Assembly: GCF_937616625.2 (NCBI RefSeq)
Contig: NC_065570.1
Location: 5,652,001-5,716,000, forward strand
Reading direction: 5' to 3'
Source: Mercurialis annua
Taxonomy: Eukaryota > Streptophyta > Magnoliopsida > Malpighiales > Euphorbiaceae
DNA length: 64,000 bases
Every line of letters begins with the position of its first letter. Position 1 is the stretch's first letter. Of this stretch, positions 1-12,500 are shown one piece after another. The position numbers and the translations under genes are program-made. The notes below the pieces were generated by a model. The model did not search any database. It was given only the letters and a program-made list of their open reading frames with translations, and had not been told where the DNA came from.

Positions 1-1249
1 TTATTTGGTTGACACTTGATATTATCACAATCATTTTTATAATTTTTTAAATTTTTTAAACATAATGATAAAATTTAATTGATTTTTTCATCTAATTTTG
101 AAACATTTTTTTTTTGAAATAGCTATAAGCCTATGCCATTTTTTAAATATAAATGGTAAGATTAATAAATTTAATGTATCAATTGGTTTATTAATTAAAC
201 TTAGTAGTAAGTTTTCCTTTAAAATTGCTACAATAATTTTAATTAGTATGGTAAAATTGATGAATTGAAGTTTTAATTAGTTTATTAATTTAATTTGGTA
301 AAATTTTATTTTTAAATTGTTACATTGGTCAATTTATATGTATTTCTTGGTTTGTTAATCTAATTGGTGAAATTATCTTATTTAGTTATTTGTTTTATAA
401 AGTCTCATTTATTAATAATGAGGAACATAATTAAAAATTACAATATTTTAATTATGATAACTACATTCTTTAATATGTGTACTTTTTAGAATGGGACTAT
501 TATTTTAGAAGGAGTGAGTAATTTAGAGCTCTTTAATATTTACTTTAATTAATACTAAATATTTTAGTTACAAAATTATATTAATTAAATAATTATATGA
601 ATGGTTGAGGTAATTTTAAGTTTAAACTTTTGTATTATTAATATGTTTTAATAATTTTGGAAAATAGAGAAAGGAATATGAACATGATCAATGATTTTTA
701 AATGATAGAAAATAAATGGTTGAAATAGTGGATGTTTCAGTTTTGCGATATTAATATTATCAATTCAATTTACAAATTAAATATAGGACCACTTTTAATT
801 GTCATAAATGAAAAAAGAATATAACATCTCACTTAATATATTATATTATAGCTTCTTCAAATTAAAGAAGAATTATAATTTTTTTTGATAAAGAAAATAA
901 TTCGGCTTGATTGGTTAATGAATAGGAACATATAGATGATGAGTTATAAAATTAAAAACCAAACATTCAAAAATATTAATATAAAACTCGAAATTTTTAA
1001 TTTAAATATTTTGTACATATCTTTCAAAATAATTAAAATGAACACTAATTTGTCAAAATGATATAATGACCTATTAAAATTAAAAAAATTATAAAATATA
1101 TGTTAGTTTATAAGTAAATAAAAAACTATCCAAATTTTGATAAAAAGAGTGTATCCGAATAAAAATTTACAAACAAAACTCTACTAATTGTAATATTTTA
1201 AAACGTTAATAACTAAAAAAAATCGTGTAATGCACGGGACTAAAGCTAG
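1..1249 (+). mobile_element. Helitron-like element, 3' part (runs off the left edge)
   Basis: The stretch ends in CTAG at 1246-1249 followed by T. About ten bases upstream is a short CGTG/CACG hairpin (about 1224-1236) followed by GGG. This arrangement of hairpin, about 10 nt and CTRR, with insertion before a T, is the usual 3' terminus of plant Helitrons. No 5' terminus is visible, so the element either starts left of the window or is truncated. The interior is AT-rich with no coding sequence. Confidence 0.5.
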
Positions 1250-3441
1250 TATATATATAAAGCAGGATGTTTTTTCCCATGTTTTGATACGTTGACATTT
1301 GGCACATTCCAATTGGTCTTAAAAATATGTTACTTTAATTGCTTTAATCATTATCCTCACAATTTAATACATTGATTGATTTGTTAACCTTCATCATAAA
1401 TTGGTAACTTGATATGAAAATAAGAATATTGCTAATAATAGACTAATCATTTATTTGATAAATTTTATTTGCATTCTCAAAAAAAAAAATCTACCAATTA
1501 TTATAAGATTTTAATTTTTTTAATTTTTGTATCATATAATAAATATTTATATAAAAATACACTTCCTAAAAAAGGCATACTTAATTGAAATTTAACTTTT
1601 CACATGCAATCTACTACTATCTACTTTTAATACATATAAAATATTATATTTGATAATATTTTTTTTCAATTTTCTGAACTTTTTAAAAGTAGGGATGAAC
1701 TATGTATTAATTTATAAATAAAAAATTATACAAATAAAAAAAATAAACATACTAATTGCATATTTTTAAAATTAAATAAAAAATTAAGCTATTCCATAAA
1801 AAATTAGCATCTATTATTTTAATGTTATTGATTTTTATTCTTTTATAATTTGAAAATTTATAGCTATGATTATATGACTATAAATGGTAAGCCACCAATA
1901 GAAAAACTTCTTAGCCTTTCTATTTAAAATTTTATTTAATTCATATTTTAATAGTATATCAATAAATTGAAATAGTTAAATTAAATGATTTAAAAAAACA
2001 TTTTATGTTTTCCATTTAAAGCTTTTTATCTAAATAATAAAAAACCATTAAAACTATGATTATGACTACACATCTTAATAAAGAAATTGAAACAATTAAA
2101 TTAAATATTTTATTATTTGATATTATTCATTAGACAATTCATATCTCAAGAATATTTTAATCATCTTTTTTTTGAATTTTATAATATTATATTAATTGAT
2201 TTATAAAGTTTATTTGTAATGCTAATTTAATATGGAAACAATTAATTACTAATATTTTTTTATGGAAACAGTTAACTCTTCACATTTTTTCTTGTAAAGT
2301 TTCATTATATTTCTGTTTAATTAGTATGATAAAATTAATAAATTTAATGCACTTTAATTAGGTAGCATTCCTTTTTAAAATTGTTACTATAAGTTATTAA
2401 CATTTTTTTTCTTAAAACTTCTATAACGTTTTTTTCAACACTTTTATAGAAAATTTATTGAAATTAACGTTTTTCTAATTAATACTATTTAATATGGTAT
2501 GATTAGTGAATTTAATGCTCCTTTTTTAAATTCTTATTCTCTGCTCTTATATATAATGACCAACTCTTCACCCTTTTTTCTACTAAGGTTAGTCATTTGG
2601 TTGCTCTTTCTTTTCATATTGTGGTTATATCATTTGTTTTTAGATCGTTTGTAATATATTAACTAATTTGCTAATTAAATTTGGTATATATTTTTGAAAA
2701 TTCTATAACATTTTGGTATAGTACTTTGGTTTGTGTAGTTTTAATTGATAATGTTTAAAAACATTCTCCAACTTTATTTATTTTTATGCTATTTGTACTT
2801 TTTTATTTGTTATATTTTATTAGTAATTTATGTATTTTGAGTGTAAGAAAATATTCAACTATTACCCATGATAAAGATTTGTAAATTAAGAATCAATTGT
2901 TATTTGAGTTGCTTAGTAAGTTATGAAAAACTACACAGATTTAAGAATCTTTAATTGTAAAATAACACTACATAACTGTAAAAAAAACTACTCCCTCCGT
3001 CCCAATAGAGTTGTCCACTTTGCATTCATCACACAGTTTAAGAAAATCAATTATTGTTTATAGATTTTGTAAACTTTTTCTTACTTTTCTTGTCCTACCC
3101 CTATTTAATATAGGGTCCACTTACTATTTACTTCTAATTCACTCATTAGTGGATCTTTTATAGGGGTAATATAGAAAAATTATGTGTAAAAGTTAATTAC
3201 TTTTTGAAAGTGGACAAGAGTTTTGGGACAAAAAAATTTCTCAAAGTGGACAACTCTATTGGGACGGAGAGAGTAATATTTTTATTAAAATATAAATACA
3301 TAACAAATCACGTGAAAAAAATACTTTCATACTGCATTATAAATTAATTTGCAAATATTTATAAATTATTTTCTGAAAATAAAAATTGTTAGCTAAAAAA
3401 ATATTTAATAAAAATCGTGCAACGCACGGGACAAACGCTAG
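1250..3441 (+). mobile_element. Second Helitron-like element, head-to-tail with the first
   Basis: The right end shows a clean Helitron 3' terminus: stem CGTGC (3416-3420), loop AAC, stem GCACG (3424-3428), then CTAG at 3438-3441 followed by T. The left end starts directly after the CTAG of the preceding element with a TATATATATAAAGCAGG-like sequence, similar to the 5' end of the better preserved Helitron at 46726. Internal AT-rich phrases also occur in 1-1249. No protein is encoded. It carries a nested Stowaway MITE at 2991-3273. The left boundary is inferred. Confidence 0.45.
2991..3273. mobile_element. Stowaway (Tc1/mariner) MITE, copy 1
   Basis: The terminal inverted repeat reads CTCCCTCCGTCCCAATAGAG at the left and its near-perfect complement at the right (ending GGGACGGAGAGAG). 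It is flanked by the TA dinucleotide duplication at 2989-2990 and 3274-3275. At 283 bp and without coding capacity it is a typical plant Stowaway. A copy of the same family in opposite orientation is at 46898-47169. Confidence 0.85.
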
Positions 3442-4684
3442 TAAATAATAAATTCAGAATCAAAAGATAGACTTGTCTTATAACAATACCTAAAAAACAA
3501 AGTTAGAATTTGAACCCCAAACTCCACTATCCCTTAACGTCATGGCTGAAAAACTTGATAAACTCTCAATCGTTCGTCACCTTACATTAATGGAAAATTA
3601 ATGTTTTCTTTTGTTTAATTTAAAATAATTAAGCCGATGGACAAATTTCTTGTACCAAATTTTTGGCATATGTGGAACTATAGAATTGGGTCAAAATATA
3701 TGTAAAATGTTCACATATAAAGCAGCCTGCAATTTTTGTAAATAAAAATTACAAGAGTAATGTGGTGGAATCGTTGTGGAGAAACATATGCCTAATTAAT
3801 TGCATGTTTCATGGGAAAAACTTTAATGTTGATAACTTATGAAGATAAGTGTATAAAAGTATGATGATAATTTATAGAATTGTTTGGATTGAAATATTTA
3901 GAAGAAGAAACTTTACAAAATTTGCAAATTTTATGAATTTAATCAAAAATAATCCTTAGATAAAAAAAAAATCTTAAAAAGTCACTAATTTTCAAATGTT
4001 AGAATATATTTTATACCAAAACATATTATAAGATTTATATTTCTATAAAATAAAAATTTCAATTTTTTCCAGTAAATAAAAAGTTCAATATATTGAAAAT
4101 GTGATTGTAATCATTTGAATGACAAATTTGATGGTACCTTCTTTTTTCATTCTGTTCCATTAAATATTTTTTTTAATACCATTTGACAAATAATTTATAT
4201 TGATCATAGTCAATATTATTTTAATAATTCTCAATTTTAATATATTTATCACCGATCAATATTTTTAATAATTTTACTATATTATTTTAAAAAAATACTA
4301 AATTTTATAATATAAAAGTTCTATTTTATATTTTTATTTATCTTTGTAATCGGCTTAATTGTGCTAAAAAAACAAAACCTTTTTGATTTTTTGAAAATCT
4401 GTTCAAAAGTTGTAAATCTATCCAAATTAAATAAATTCGTTGGAAATGTATCCATTTTTTTCAAAATTATTTAATTATGCCTACAATAACAGTCGAATGC
4501 GTAGTTTAAAAAAATAAAAAGAAAAAAATTGTTAATTAAAATGTCACATGGTTCGTATAAATAAATTTTAAAAAATATCAAAATCAATTTTTAAAGATTA
4601 GCTAGATTTTCAACAAAATTACACTATTTATCAGTTTTGATATATATAATCATAAATTTATAATGTTCAGTTTTTCTTTAATTA
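3442..4684. other. AT-rich intergenic DNA, no gene seen
   Basis: No ORF, RNA gene or bounded repeat could be supported here. The sequence around 4345-4480 recalls phrases near 17690-17830 and may be decayed transposon DNA. Confidence 0.5.
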
Positions 4685-4770
4685 GTGAGGCCTAGCCCAA
4701 TTGGTTAGGTTCTTCAAATGCATTCATGAGGTCTTGATTTAGAGTTGCAGCGCAGTCAATTTAAAGCTGA
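4685..4770 (+). repeat. Possible tRNA-derived SINE fragment
   Basis: GGCCTAGCCCAATTGGTTAG resembles the A box of a RNA polymerase III promoter, and AGGTCTTGATTT about 35 bases later is a weak B-box-like sequence. No tail or target duplication was found; it is interrupted by the hAT MITE immediately downstream. Weak call. Confidence 0.3.
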
Positions 4771-4793
4771 TTTAACATAGAATAGATTATATC

Positions 4794-5113
4794 TAGACTT
4801 GTTCATGGGTTTGGGTACCCGGCCCGTCCTCTTACGGCATTGTTTGGACACCAAATTTTGATCTCAAGCCCGGCCCGAGCCTGAAAAAAACCCGATTTTT
4901 TGTAGGTGGGATCGGGCTTCTAATATTATAAAAAGACAATGTATGCTCGCCCAAACCCGGCTCGAACAATAAAAATAGTGCATTAGAGCCGGATTTAAAT
5001 AGTATATTTAAAGTCCGAACCGAGTTTGTGGGGGCCTGGACTTATTTTTAAAAAAGTCAAGGCCGTTTAAGCCCGGCCCGAACCCGTTCAAACCCGGCCT
5101 ATAAATAGGTCTA
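4794..5113. mobile_element. hAT-superfamily MITE with perfect 8-bp target duplication
   Basis: The 320-bp element begins TAGACTTGTTCATGGG and ends with the imperfect complement (GGCCTATAAATAGGTCTA). It is flanked on both sides by the identical 8-mer ATTATATC (4786-4793 and 5114-5121), the duplication length expected of hAT transposases. Internally it is rich in GCCCGGCCCG, far more GC-rich than its surroundings. No coding sequence. Confidence 0.85.
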
Positions 5114-5121
5114 ATTATATC

Positions 5122-6157
5122 TAACAACTAATTTAAAATAGGACTATCTCTGTATTACGCATCTTTTTTTCAATAGACAAATTTGTGTACCATTAATGAA
5201 AGTGACATTCTTAGAAATCTTAATTTGGAAAAGCAATGATGCCTTTTATAAAAACAAAATCCATTGTTTTGTTTTAATCTGGAAGAAAAATAAGCAGCTT
5301 TTGAGTGTTCTTTTCTTTATTTTTAGAATTACAAATTTTGTGAAACGATACTACAGTATTTGATTCAGACACATCAAAATTATTGAATCGGCTTCAAATA
5401 GCCATTTTATAATTTCTTTTTAAAAAAATTTAGAGTACGAACAGAACATACACAAGATGTTTGATATAATGCATAAAAAAAATGTCGCATCCAAGACAAA
5501 ATTTAATTTGCAATTGGATCATACCACCACATTATATCGTTTTTTTATTAACGGATATGTAAGTTGTATTGATAGAGAAAAGGATACAAAATATATTAAA
5601 TGATATCAATGTGTACAAAATAAAAATGTAATATTTCAAATATGTATGTAAATGCATTTTTAATAAATTTATATACTAAATATATATCAAATCTATATTA
5701 AACATATAAAATATTTAAAGTCCTTATTTTTGTAAACAAAAACTAAAAAATTAAAGTTTTTTAGATATTTAAAAGATATATTTATATAAAAAAATATAGC
5801 TAGTCTATACTTTTTTGTAAATATTTATAATTTTTGGGGCAATTTTGTAAAGAATTATAATGTCAATGGGGAAGACTTAGACTTGGGTTTCTATTTCTAC
5901 TTCCCACTACTAATTTGGTGGAAAAAGAATATATATGAAAACAACATTTTCTGAAGAGCATACTCCATAAATTATTTAAATAATACTAATTAGTTTTGTA
6001 ATGATTTTTTTCTTTGTTTTAGAGGTGGGTTTGTAATGATTCCCAATTTTATCTTGTCTCACTCTTTTAAAATAAATTTCACTTAGAAAATGAACATTTT
6101 TAAATCTAATGTTCTATCTTTTGGGGAACAAAATGATCTATTATTAACCTTGACCGG
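5122..6157. other. AT-rich intergenic DNA, nothing recognised
   Basis: No convincing ORF, RNA gene or terminal-repeat structure was seen in this stretch. Confidence 0.5.
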
Positions 6158-6166
6158 TCAAAAGAA

Positions 6167-6547
6167 GGTCTAATTATTTAAAAACCACTCACCTTGTAAT
6201 TTTTTTTCATTTATACCACGACCTAAGAAAATTTTCAATTGTACCCTATTTTCGATTTTTATGTTCTGTTTGTACCCCAAAAGTAATTTTTTTGATAATT
6301 TAATTAATTTAAAGATGAAAATATTAAAAATAAGATACATAAATGATTAACATTAACGTTTTATTAGAATGTAGGTTAAAAATGAAGGACTAATTTAATT
6401 TTTTTTAAAAGAAAATAGATCAATTCAACTCATTAGGGTAGAGATGAAACATAAAAATCAAAAATAGGGTACAATTGAAATTTTTTCTAGATTATGGTAT
6501 AAATGAAAAAAAGTTATAAGGTGGGTGGTTTTTAAGTAATTAAACCA
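6167..6547. mobile_element. Foldback MITE, Mutator-like (9-bp target duplication)
   Basis: Inverted arms of about 110 bp (about 6167-6275 and 6440-6547) can be aligned by eye with few mismatches; they start GGTCTAATTA / TGGTTTAATTA. The identical 9-mer TCAAAAGAA lies on both sides (6158-6166 and 6548-6556). Long arms plus a 9-bp duplication are characteristic of Mutator-like non-autonomous elements. No coding sequence. Confidence 0.8.
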
Positions 6548-6579
6548 TCAAAAGAAACTAATAAGGACCTATAATTTAT

Positions 6580-7175
6580 AATGTGTATGGGTCAGTTCGG
6601 TTATTAAATCCAACCAAATTAACATTAATCAAATTTCTCAATTTTTTGATAACGGCAGCCGAACTATATATAACCAAACTGTAACTACATTAAAATAATC
6701 ATTTGATTTGATTGATTAATTTGGTTAACTGAATTTCTTTAAAAATAATCAATGAAAAAAACTAAAATAAATTAATTTTGGTATTATTTTTTAAATACAT
6801 AATTACATACAAATTTAGATGTAACTTGGTACCTAAGTCTTATTTTTTTTGAATTTATCGGATCTCATTAAATTGAATATGAAACAGTTACATTTGTAAG
6901 AAACTCGGGATAATTTGAAAGCTAAACCCGATGGCCTGACATGGAACAGACAACATGCTGCCTGATTCGCAGACCTTACTTACGAAAATAAAAAATAATA
7001 TTAAGCATGTATATGTCATTCGGTCTGTTAGGTTAATTTGAAAATTTCATACCAAAATCAAATCGAACTGAATACTATAATCGAACAGAATTACACGAAG
7101 ACCAAACTAATTATAAAAATTATTTTAATTCAATCGGTTAATTCGGTTATAACCAAATTCTGCATCCCTAATGTC
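6580..7175. repeat. TCGGTTAATTCGGTT-type MITE with nested insertion
   Basis: Both ends are rich in GGTTATTAAAT / TTCGGTTATAACC phrases in opposite orientation, as in common plant repeats of this type. The middle (about 6838-6990) is a different sequence shared with 28112-28270. Exact ends and target duplication were not resolved. Confidence 0.45.
6838..6990 (-). repeat. Short interspersed repeat, copy 1 (LINE 3'-end-like)
   Basis: Matches 28112-28270 at roughly three quarters of positions by eye. Shared phrases include GAAACAGTTACATTTGTAAG and GATGGCCTGACATG (copy 2 has GATGACCTGACATG). Read on the minus strand it finishes in ATTCAAAAAAAATAAG, like the tail of a retroposon. No coding assignment was possible. 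Confidence 0.4.
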
Positions 7176-8435
7176 ATTAGTGGTTGCTACTATAAAAATA
7201 GAAAAACTATATAATACAACTGTTGTGCTATGTCATTCGTGCAACAAATCATAGCGCGTTAGCCATGTGAAATTTTTGATAATTAAAAAAATAACAAAAA
7301 AATTCTATCACAACTACTCATCGCCTTATTGTAAATATGACATAACACGACCATTGCGTGAAGTAAATACTCATAAAAATACCAATGAGACTTGAATTCG
7401 ATAGAATTGACTAAAATGATGAAGTATAGTGACAAACAATTATAGTGAAGTCTAGCAGAAATGACAGACAAGCACTAGACTTTCAAATAGACAAATCTAT
7501 CACTAAATATCTACATTTTGATAATTAAGTCAATGAGCACCAACCATTTCTTTTCATTTGGTTGGCCAATCAAATCATTTTTAACCCCTATCACCTTCAA
7601 ATTTGAATTATTGAACCAACCAATGAGAGACTTTCCAAACTCTTTAATTTTTCCAGTGTTTTATTTCTTACTTTGGAGCTCAAGCAGTAACCTTGGAGAA
7701 GAAGTTTCTTAACATTCATTGGTTCAGTGTTTAACAGAAAATTAAAGTACTAAATATAGAGAATTAGCATTGACCAATTAAATAAAATTTAATTGGTTCC
7801 TAAGTTTAAGTAGTTCATTTTTATATTCGAATTTTAACTTATAAATAACAGGAAGGATGAAATTTAAATAACCCTAGTTATCATATTTAGAGGCAGAGTG
7901 GACGACCGTACCGCTGGTCACGGATTGTTTTCGCTTATTTTCTTACTCTTCTCTTCATTCAATCAACGTTTACATATTGGGAACTCATTCTTTTGGACAT
8001 AAAATGTTATTTTTAACATAAAAAACTTTAAAATGATATTGTTTCTCCGTGTTTGTGTACAAGTGTCCCGTTTTCCCATCCGTGTACGTGCTACGTGACT
8101 TAGTATTAATTTCCAAGCTTGTTCCATCAGATCAATCATGGATAATCAAATGATATTATATAGAATTAGAAACACACAAGTAGATATATATACACTCCAA
8201 TTCAACCAAAAAGAGCAATAAATATCCTACAATTCCCAATATTCATAATATCATACCAGCAAGAACCAAGAAGAAGAAGAAGAAGAACTTCTGTACAATC
8301 CATATATATGCCACTAAACATCCGTAACTATAAAATGAGAATCCGTAATTTTATACATATCTGTATCAGGTTCAAACAATGGCAAAGAGAATCTGATTCT
8401 GAGTAGAATTCGCAACGAAAAGAAAAGTTTGAGGG
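7176..8435. other. Intergenic DNA; 3' flank of the cysteine-rich protein gene
   Basis: No gene is supported. The part nearest 8435 (from about 8200) is probably the 3' untranslated region of the minus-strand gene that follows; it contains a short AAG microsatellite (about 8270-8287). Confidence 0.5.
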
Positions 8436-8913
8436 CTAAGCAGGACAAGAAGTACAATTGCAAGTCTTAGGTACAAAAGCACAAACCCCAAAAGGCTTAT
8501 TTGGTAGCTGACAATCAATACCAAAGCAGCAAGGCATAGAAGAACATGTAGTTGCAGATGCTTCAGCACAGCACTTGCATACTAAACACACCTGATAAGG
8601 TTCTAACCTTCTTCGCCGCGGCTGCCCAGTTATGGTATCGTTCCCTATCATCATCGACGCCTCAATTAGCCGGTACTCCACCGGTTGAACCGGCTTGAAT
8701 TCGCCTACTCCTGCTGATGATGCATTTAGTGGCAACAGTACTTCAGCTGCGTAATAACGACGAGCAATTGCATTCAACACGTTAGCTAGCGAAGAAATCT
8801 ACTAATCGAGATTGAAATTCTAGATAAAATAAAATAAAAACAGTACACGGTATACCTGAAGTAGCAATGATCAAGTGAAGAATCATAAGAAGTAATAGTA
8901 GTAGTTTCTTCAT
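8436..8913 (-). CDS. Small secreted cysteine-rich protein (DUF7866-like)
   Basis: Two exons on the minus strand: 8913-8856 (58 nt) and 8785-8436 (350 nt), joined across a GT-AG intron of 70 nt, giving 135 aa. Residues 1-19 are a classic signal peptide (MKKLLLLLLM, then a hydrophobic run), so the product should enter the secretory pathway. A tetrabasic RRRR at residues 76-79 precedes a C-terminal domain (about 86-133) with 12 cysteines in the pattern C-LV-C-K-CC, then C, CC, C, C, C-N-C, C. Six disulfides are possible, and RRRR could be a processing site (inference). I associate this domain with an uncharacterised plant family (DUF7866); its function is unknown. The start is fixed by the signal peptide. 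The downstream end of the PBL8 gene lies about 680 bp upstream on the same strand. Confidence 0.8.
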
Positions 8914-9589
8914 GGTATATTTTTGGATCCTAAAAACTGCATAATGCACAATACGGACACATAATGAAGAATCACAAGCAGCCAAAGAAAGCTTTATTGA
9001 AGAATAAAAAATGTGTGGTTTAGAGTTGTGGAGAAGAGTAATTGGTCAATCAATGGATATTTTTACTATGGAATCATGCCTAACTAATGATGGGGACAAA
9101 ATTGTTTAGTACGCACCAATTATAAGAAAGTGAGTGAGATTTATCTTAGGATAAATTGTAGGCCATCCTCAAGCTGAGAAAACGGTTACTGTTTCATAAG
9201 ATGTCAAAATGAATCATAACACGGAACACAATTCGTCCAACACGAAAAAATAACGAATTAGGTTTTAGGTCAATCGTGTTCATGTGATCATAAATGGATC
9301 AACATATCGTATTGCGGGGTCGATGCATTAACCCGAGCATTTGGCATAAAGTTTTCTCGGACGACAATGGTTACGTTCATTTGGCATTTCTCATTGCTGA
9401 AACAAAAACTTCACTAAGTAATACAAAGCACAAAGTCAGGCAGCAACAATTACCAGCTGCTTGGAGATCAAAAGACAGAATTTACAGGAAGAGCCAAGAA
9501 GCAAATGCACTCATCACTTAACAATCAGATTATGTCATTCTCAGAGACAGTTGGGTGGGGGGAGGAAGACGACAACGAATACATATTGC
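8914..9589. other. Spacer between the cysteine-rich gene and the end of PBL8
   Basis: Contains the promoter and 5' untranslated region of the cysteine-rich gene (just above 8913) and the 3' untranslated region of PBL8 (just below 9590). No separate gene is supported. Confidence 0.5.
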
Positions 9590-12500
9590 TCATCTAACCC
9601 TGCAAGCCGCAGGACCACCTGGGGAGCAATTAGGATTAGGCGATCGACAATTTGAACCAGGGCCAACGTTATTGGCAAATCTACGACGCATACGATAGTC
9701 AGCAACTCCTCCCATTGCAAATGCTGCGCTTCCTGCAAAGGCCAATGATGATGAGACTTCAGTATCGTTACTGCATTGTAGAGGTTCCAAAGTTTCAACT
9801 ACGTCGCTCATCAAGGGCCTTGCCTTGGGATTCTGGCTCAAACAATAATACGCTAAGCTGCAGGCTTTCTGTGCTGCTCTTACGGAGTATTGAGTCTCTA
9901 ATCTAGGGTCAATTATTTGCAGCAATTTTCTCTTGTCGTTCAACTTTGGACGCGCCCAATCGACCAAGCTCTGCTCCTTGCTGGGTCTTGTCTTGTCGAC
10001 GGACTTCCTTCCTGTTAGTAGCTCTAGAAGAACAACTCCAAAACTGTACACATCACTTCTTGCAGTAAGGTGACCTGCATATAATACAGATTTCATTCAT
10101 AAAACATAAAAATCTCGCACATGGAAGATACATATGCACAGACACCATGAATCTTCACGTAATACTTCGACCTAATCTCATTGGGTGATAGTGAATAAAC
10201 CTTATTTTTCATAATCCTATGAGCTCCAAGTAGTTCTAAATGTCTGCTATTGATAGATAATCACTAGGGATTTGAGTGTGCATCACATACTTTGTATAGC
10301 AAGGCATCTAGAATCACTATTAAATTTAGATATTATTGTATCGCATTTGAGCATTTGATTACTGATCATATTTTGTGTTTCTCTTTCATTCTAATTCACT
10401 AGTATTTGCTTTCAAATTTCCTGTTTTGTCATTCAAGTAAACCAGACATTCAAGACCAAAGCTTTCCAGAATATGAAAAAACAACTCATCCTTTTGAATG
10501 GCATGATATTAAACAAAATACCATGACATTTAACTACTTCTAAAAGACTTACCGGTCATTACGTATTCAGGGGCAGCATAACCGTAGGTGCCCATGACCC
10601 GGGTTGATACATGAGTCTCGTCACCTTGTGGTCCAGCTTTTGCAAGTCCAAAATCAGATAACTTGGTTGTATAATCCTGAGGTTGCATAGGGAACTACTG
10701 TCAGTCGAGTAGAGGAGTATTAATGCACCACAAGATAATAACATAAGAATCACCACTTACAGAGTCCAATAAAATGTTGGAGGTCTTGAAGTCCCGATAT
10801 ATTACTGGCGTTTCAGCATTGTGAAGAAATGCAAGCCCTTTAGCTGCTCCAAGAGCAATCATCATTCTCGTACCCCAAGGCAGTGGAACAGTTGCTTCTG
10901 AAAAAAGCAGGCAGGCAAAACAAATTCAAGTTAGCTCACACAAAAGAAAAGTTAAAATAAAATTTAGGTACTAATTAAAATTCCCTCCCTCCAAAATTGA
11001 TAGCCATTATTTGAACTTTTTTGTCCCAGATTATATACTATAAAACATTATTTAAGTGATTAAATATCGTATGTGGCCCTATTAATTATTACTTCAATTC
11101 CTCCTTTATAAATTTTGCACAAAACTAGGTACTTTTGGATTATTATTTTTTTTTACAAATTAAATCATTTTATCTCGATAAACTAAATTTCTTACTATCA
11201 ATTTGGAAAGGAGAAATAAATACTATACTCAAAAGAAGGTAGAACGAATTCATCATTATGAAGTTAAAAATAAGTGTGCCGTTCATCTTCTTCCAAGTAG
11301 ATAGCTCAGAACTTATGCATAAGGGACCAGGACAAGACATATTCTTCTATTGTAAGTATTTTGTCTGTAAATTCAAGTTGAAGGACTATGATTATAGAGT
11401 AACAACAAATAGATATTATCTAAATAATCCATTTGAAGCATGTGGTGGATGGTAATAATGCATGCATGAAATGTTTAAGTGAACCTTTTGAACTTGGCAT
11501 AATTTGTCCCTCAATTTAAGCTTTAGTTAGATTATAGTATCACTTTTTGTTTCAGTTGTACATGACTAATGCCAACATCAGGTTCACCTTGCTACACCAA
11601 TTAATCCTTGTGACGGCCATTTAATGAGAAACTTACAAGAAGTAGTTGCTTGTTTTACTTCATTTAATTTTAATCATTCAAAAAAGCTAAGAGTTTAGAA
11701 TTGGGCATAGGATCATCAAAAATAAGCAAAACTGAAGATTGTTAAACAAACAAAACTTTGTAAGGGAAAAATACAAACAAATGCTACAAAGATTGCAAAA
11801 GAATCAACACCAGGGACAGCAAAGAAGTACCGGGACTGATGAAAGAGCCCACACTTAAGACCACACTTACCCGTTTGCGTCCTATGAACCCTGAATGTTT
11901 ATAATGTAGGAGCGCAACAGGACAACTCAAGGTTATATGCATAATAAAACTTCCAATGGAATCCTAAATTTCATAATAAATATCTAAGAAAATATTGTGA
12001 ATACTGAGACTACTTTAGATAACTGTTGCAAGATATCAGTGGAGCTGGGGGGGGATAACAAAGCTAGAAAAAATAATGTTCTTCTTTACAAAATTGTAAG
12101 GAATGTATGGTGACCGGTGAGACAGCCAAGATTATCTTGAATGCAAGAAGGAAACCGTCGATCCTAGTGTTTATAATGCGATAAAGTTTGCAACAATTGC
12201 TATGCTATGGAAATTACGAAAAGCAAATGCAAAGGACACATCTTTCAGAAGTAAAATCCTATACTTTGAACGAGAGAAAACCTCTGTAAACAAAATTCAT
12301 GTAGACTTTCTTTTACCCTGTATTATTAAAAACATGCATAATTTGTCCAAAAATAAAGATAGGGCAATTGCATCAAACAAAGGCAATATACGAAGAGCAA
12401 AGCAAATAGATGACAAAAAGAGGGATGAAAGAGAAGAAAAAACATACTTCGAAAAAGGTGATTCTCGAGGCTTCCTCTGAACATGAACTCATAAACAAGT

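Noticed and set aside
8782..8985. 67-aa ORF covering the signal peptide of the cysteine-rich gene
   Set aside because: It reads through the intron donor. The spliced model with the acceptor at 8786 joins the signal peptide to the Cys-rich exon in frame and is better supported.
9294..9906. Plus-strand ORFs over the PBL8 3' end
   Set aside because: Opposite strand of the last PBL8 exon and its flank; the kinase frame explains the sequence.
12032..12060. G-run in PBL8 intron 3 as a quadruplex candidate
   Set aside because: A single G8 tract without three partner tracts nearby.
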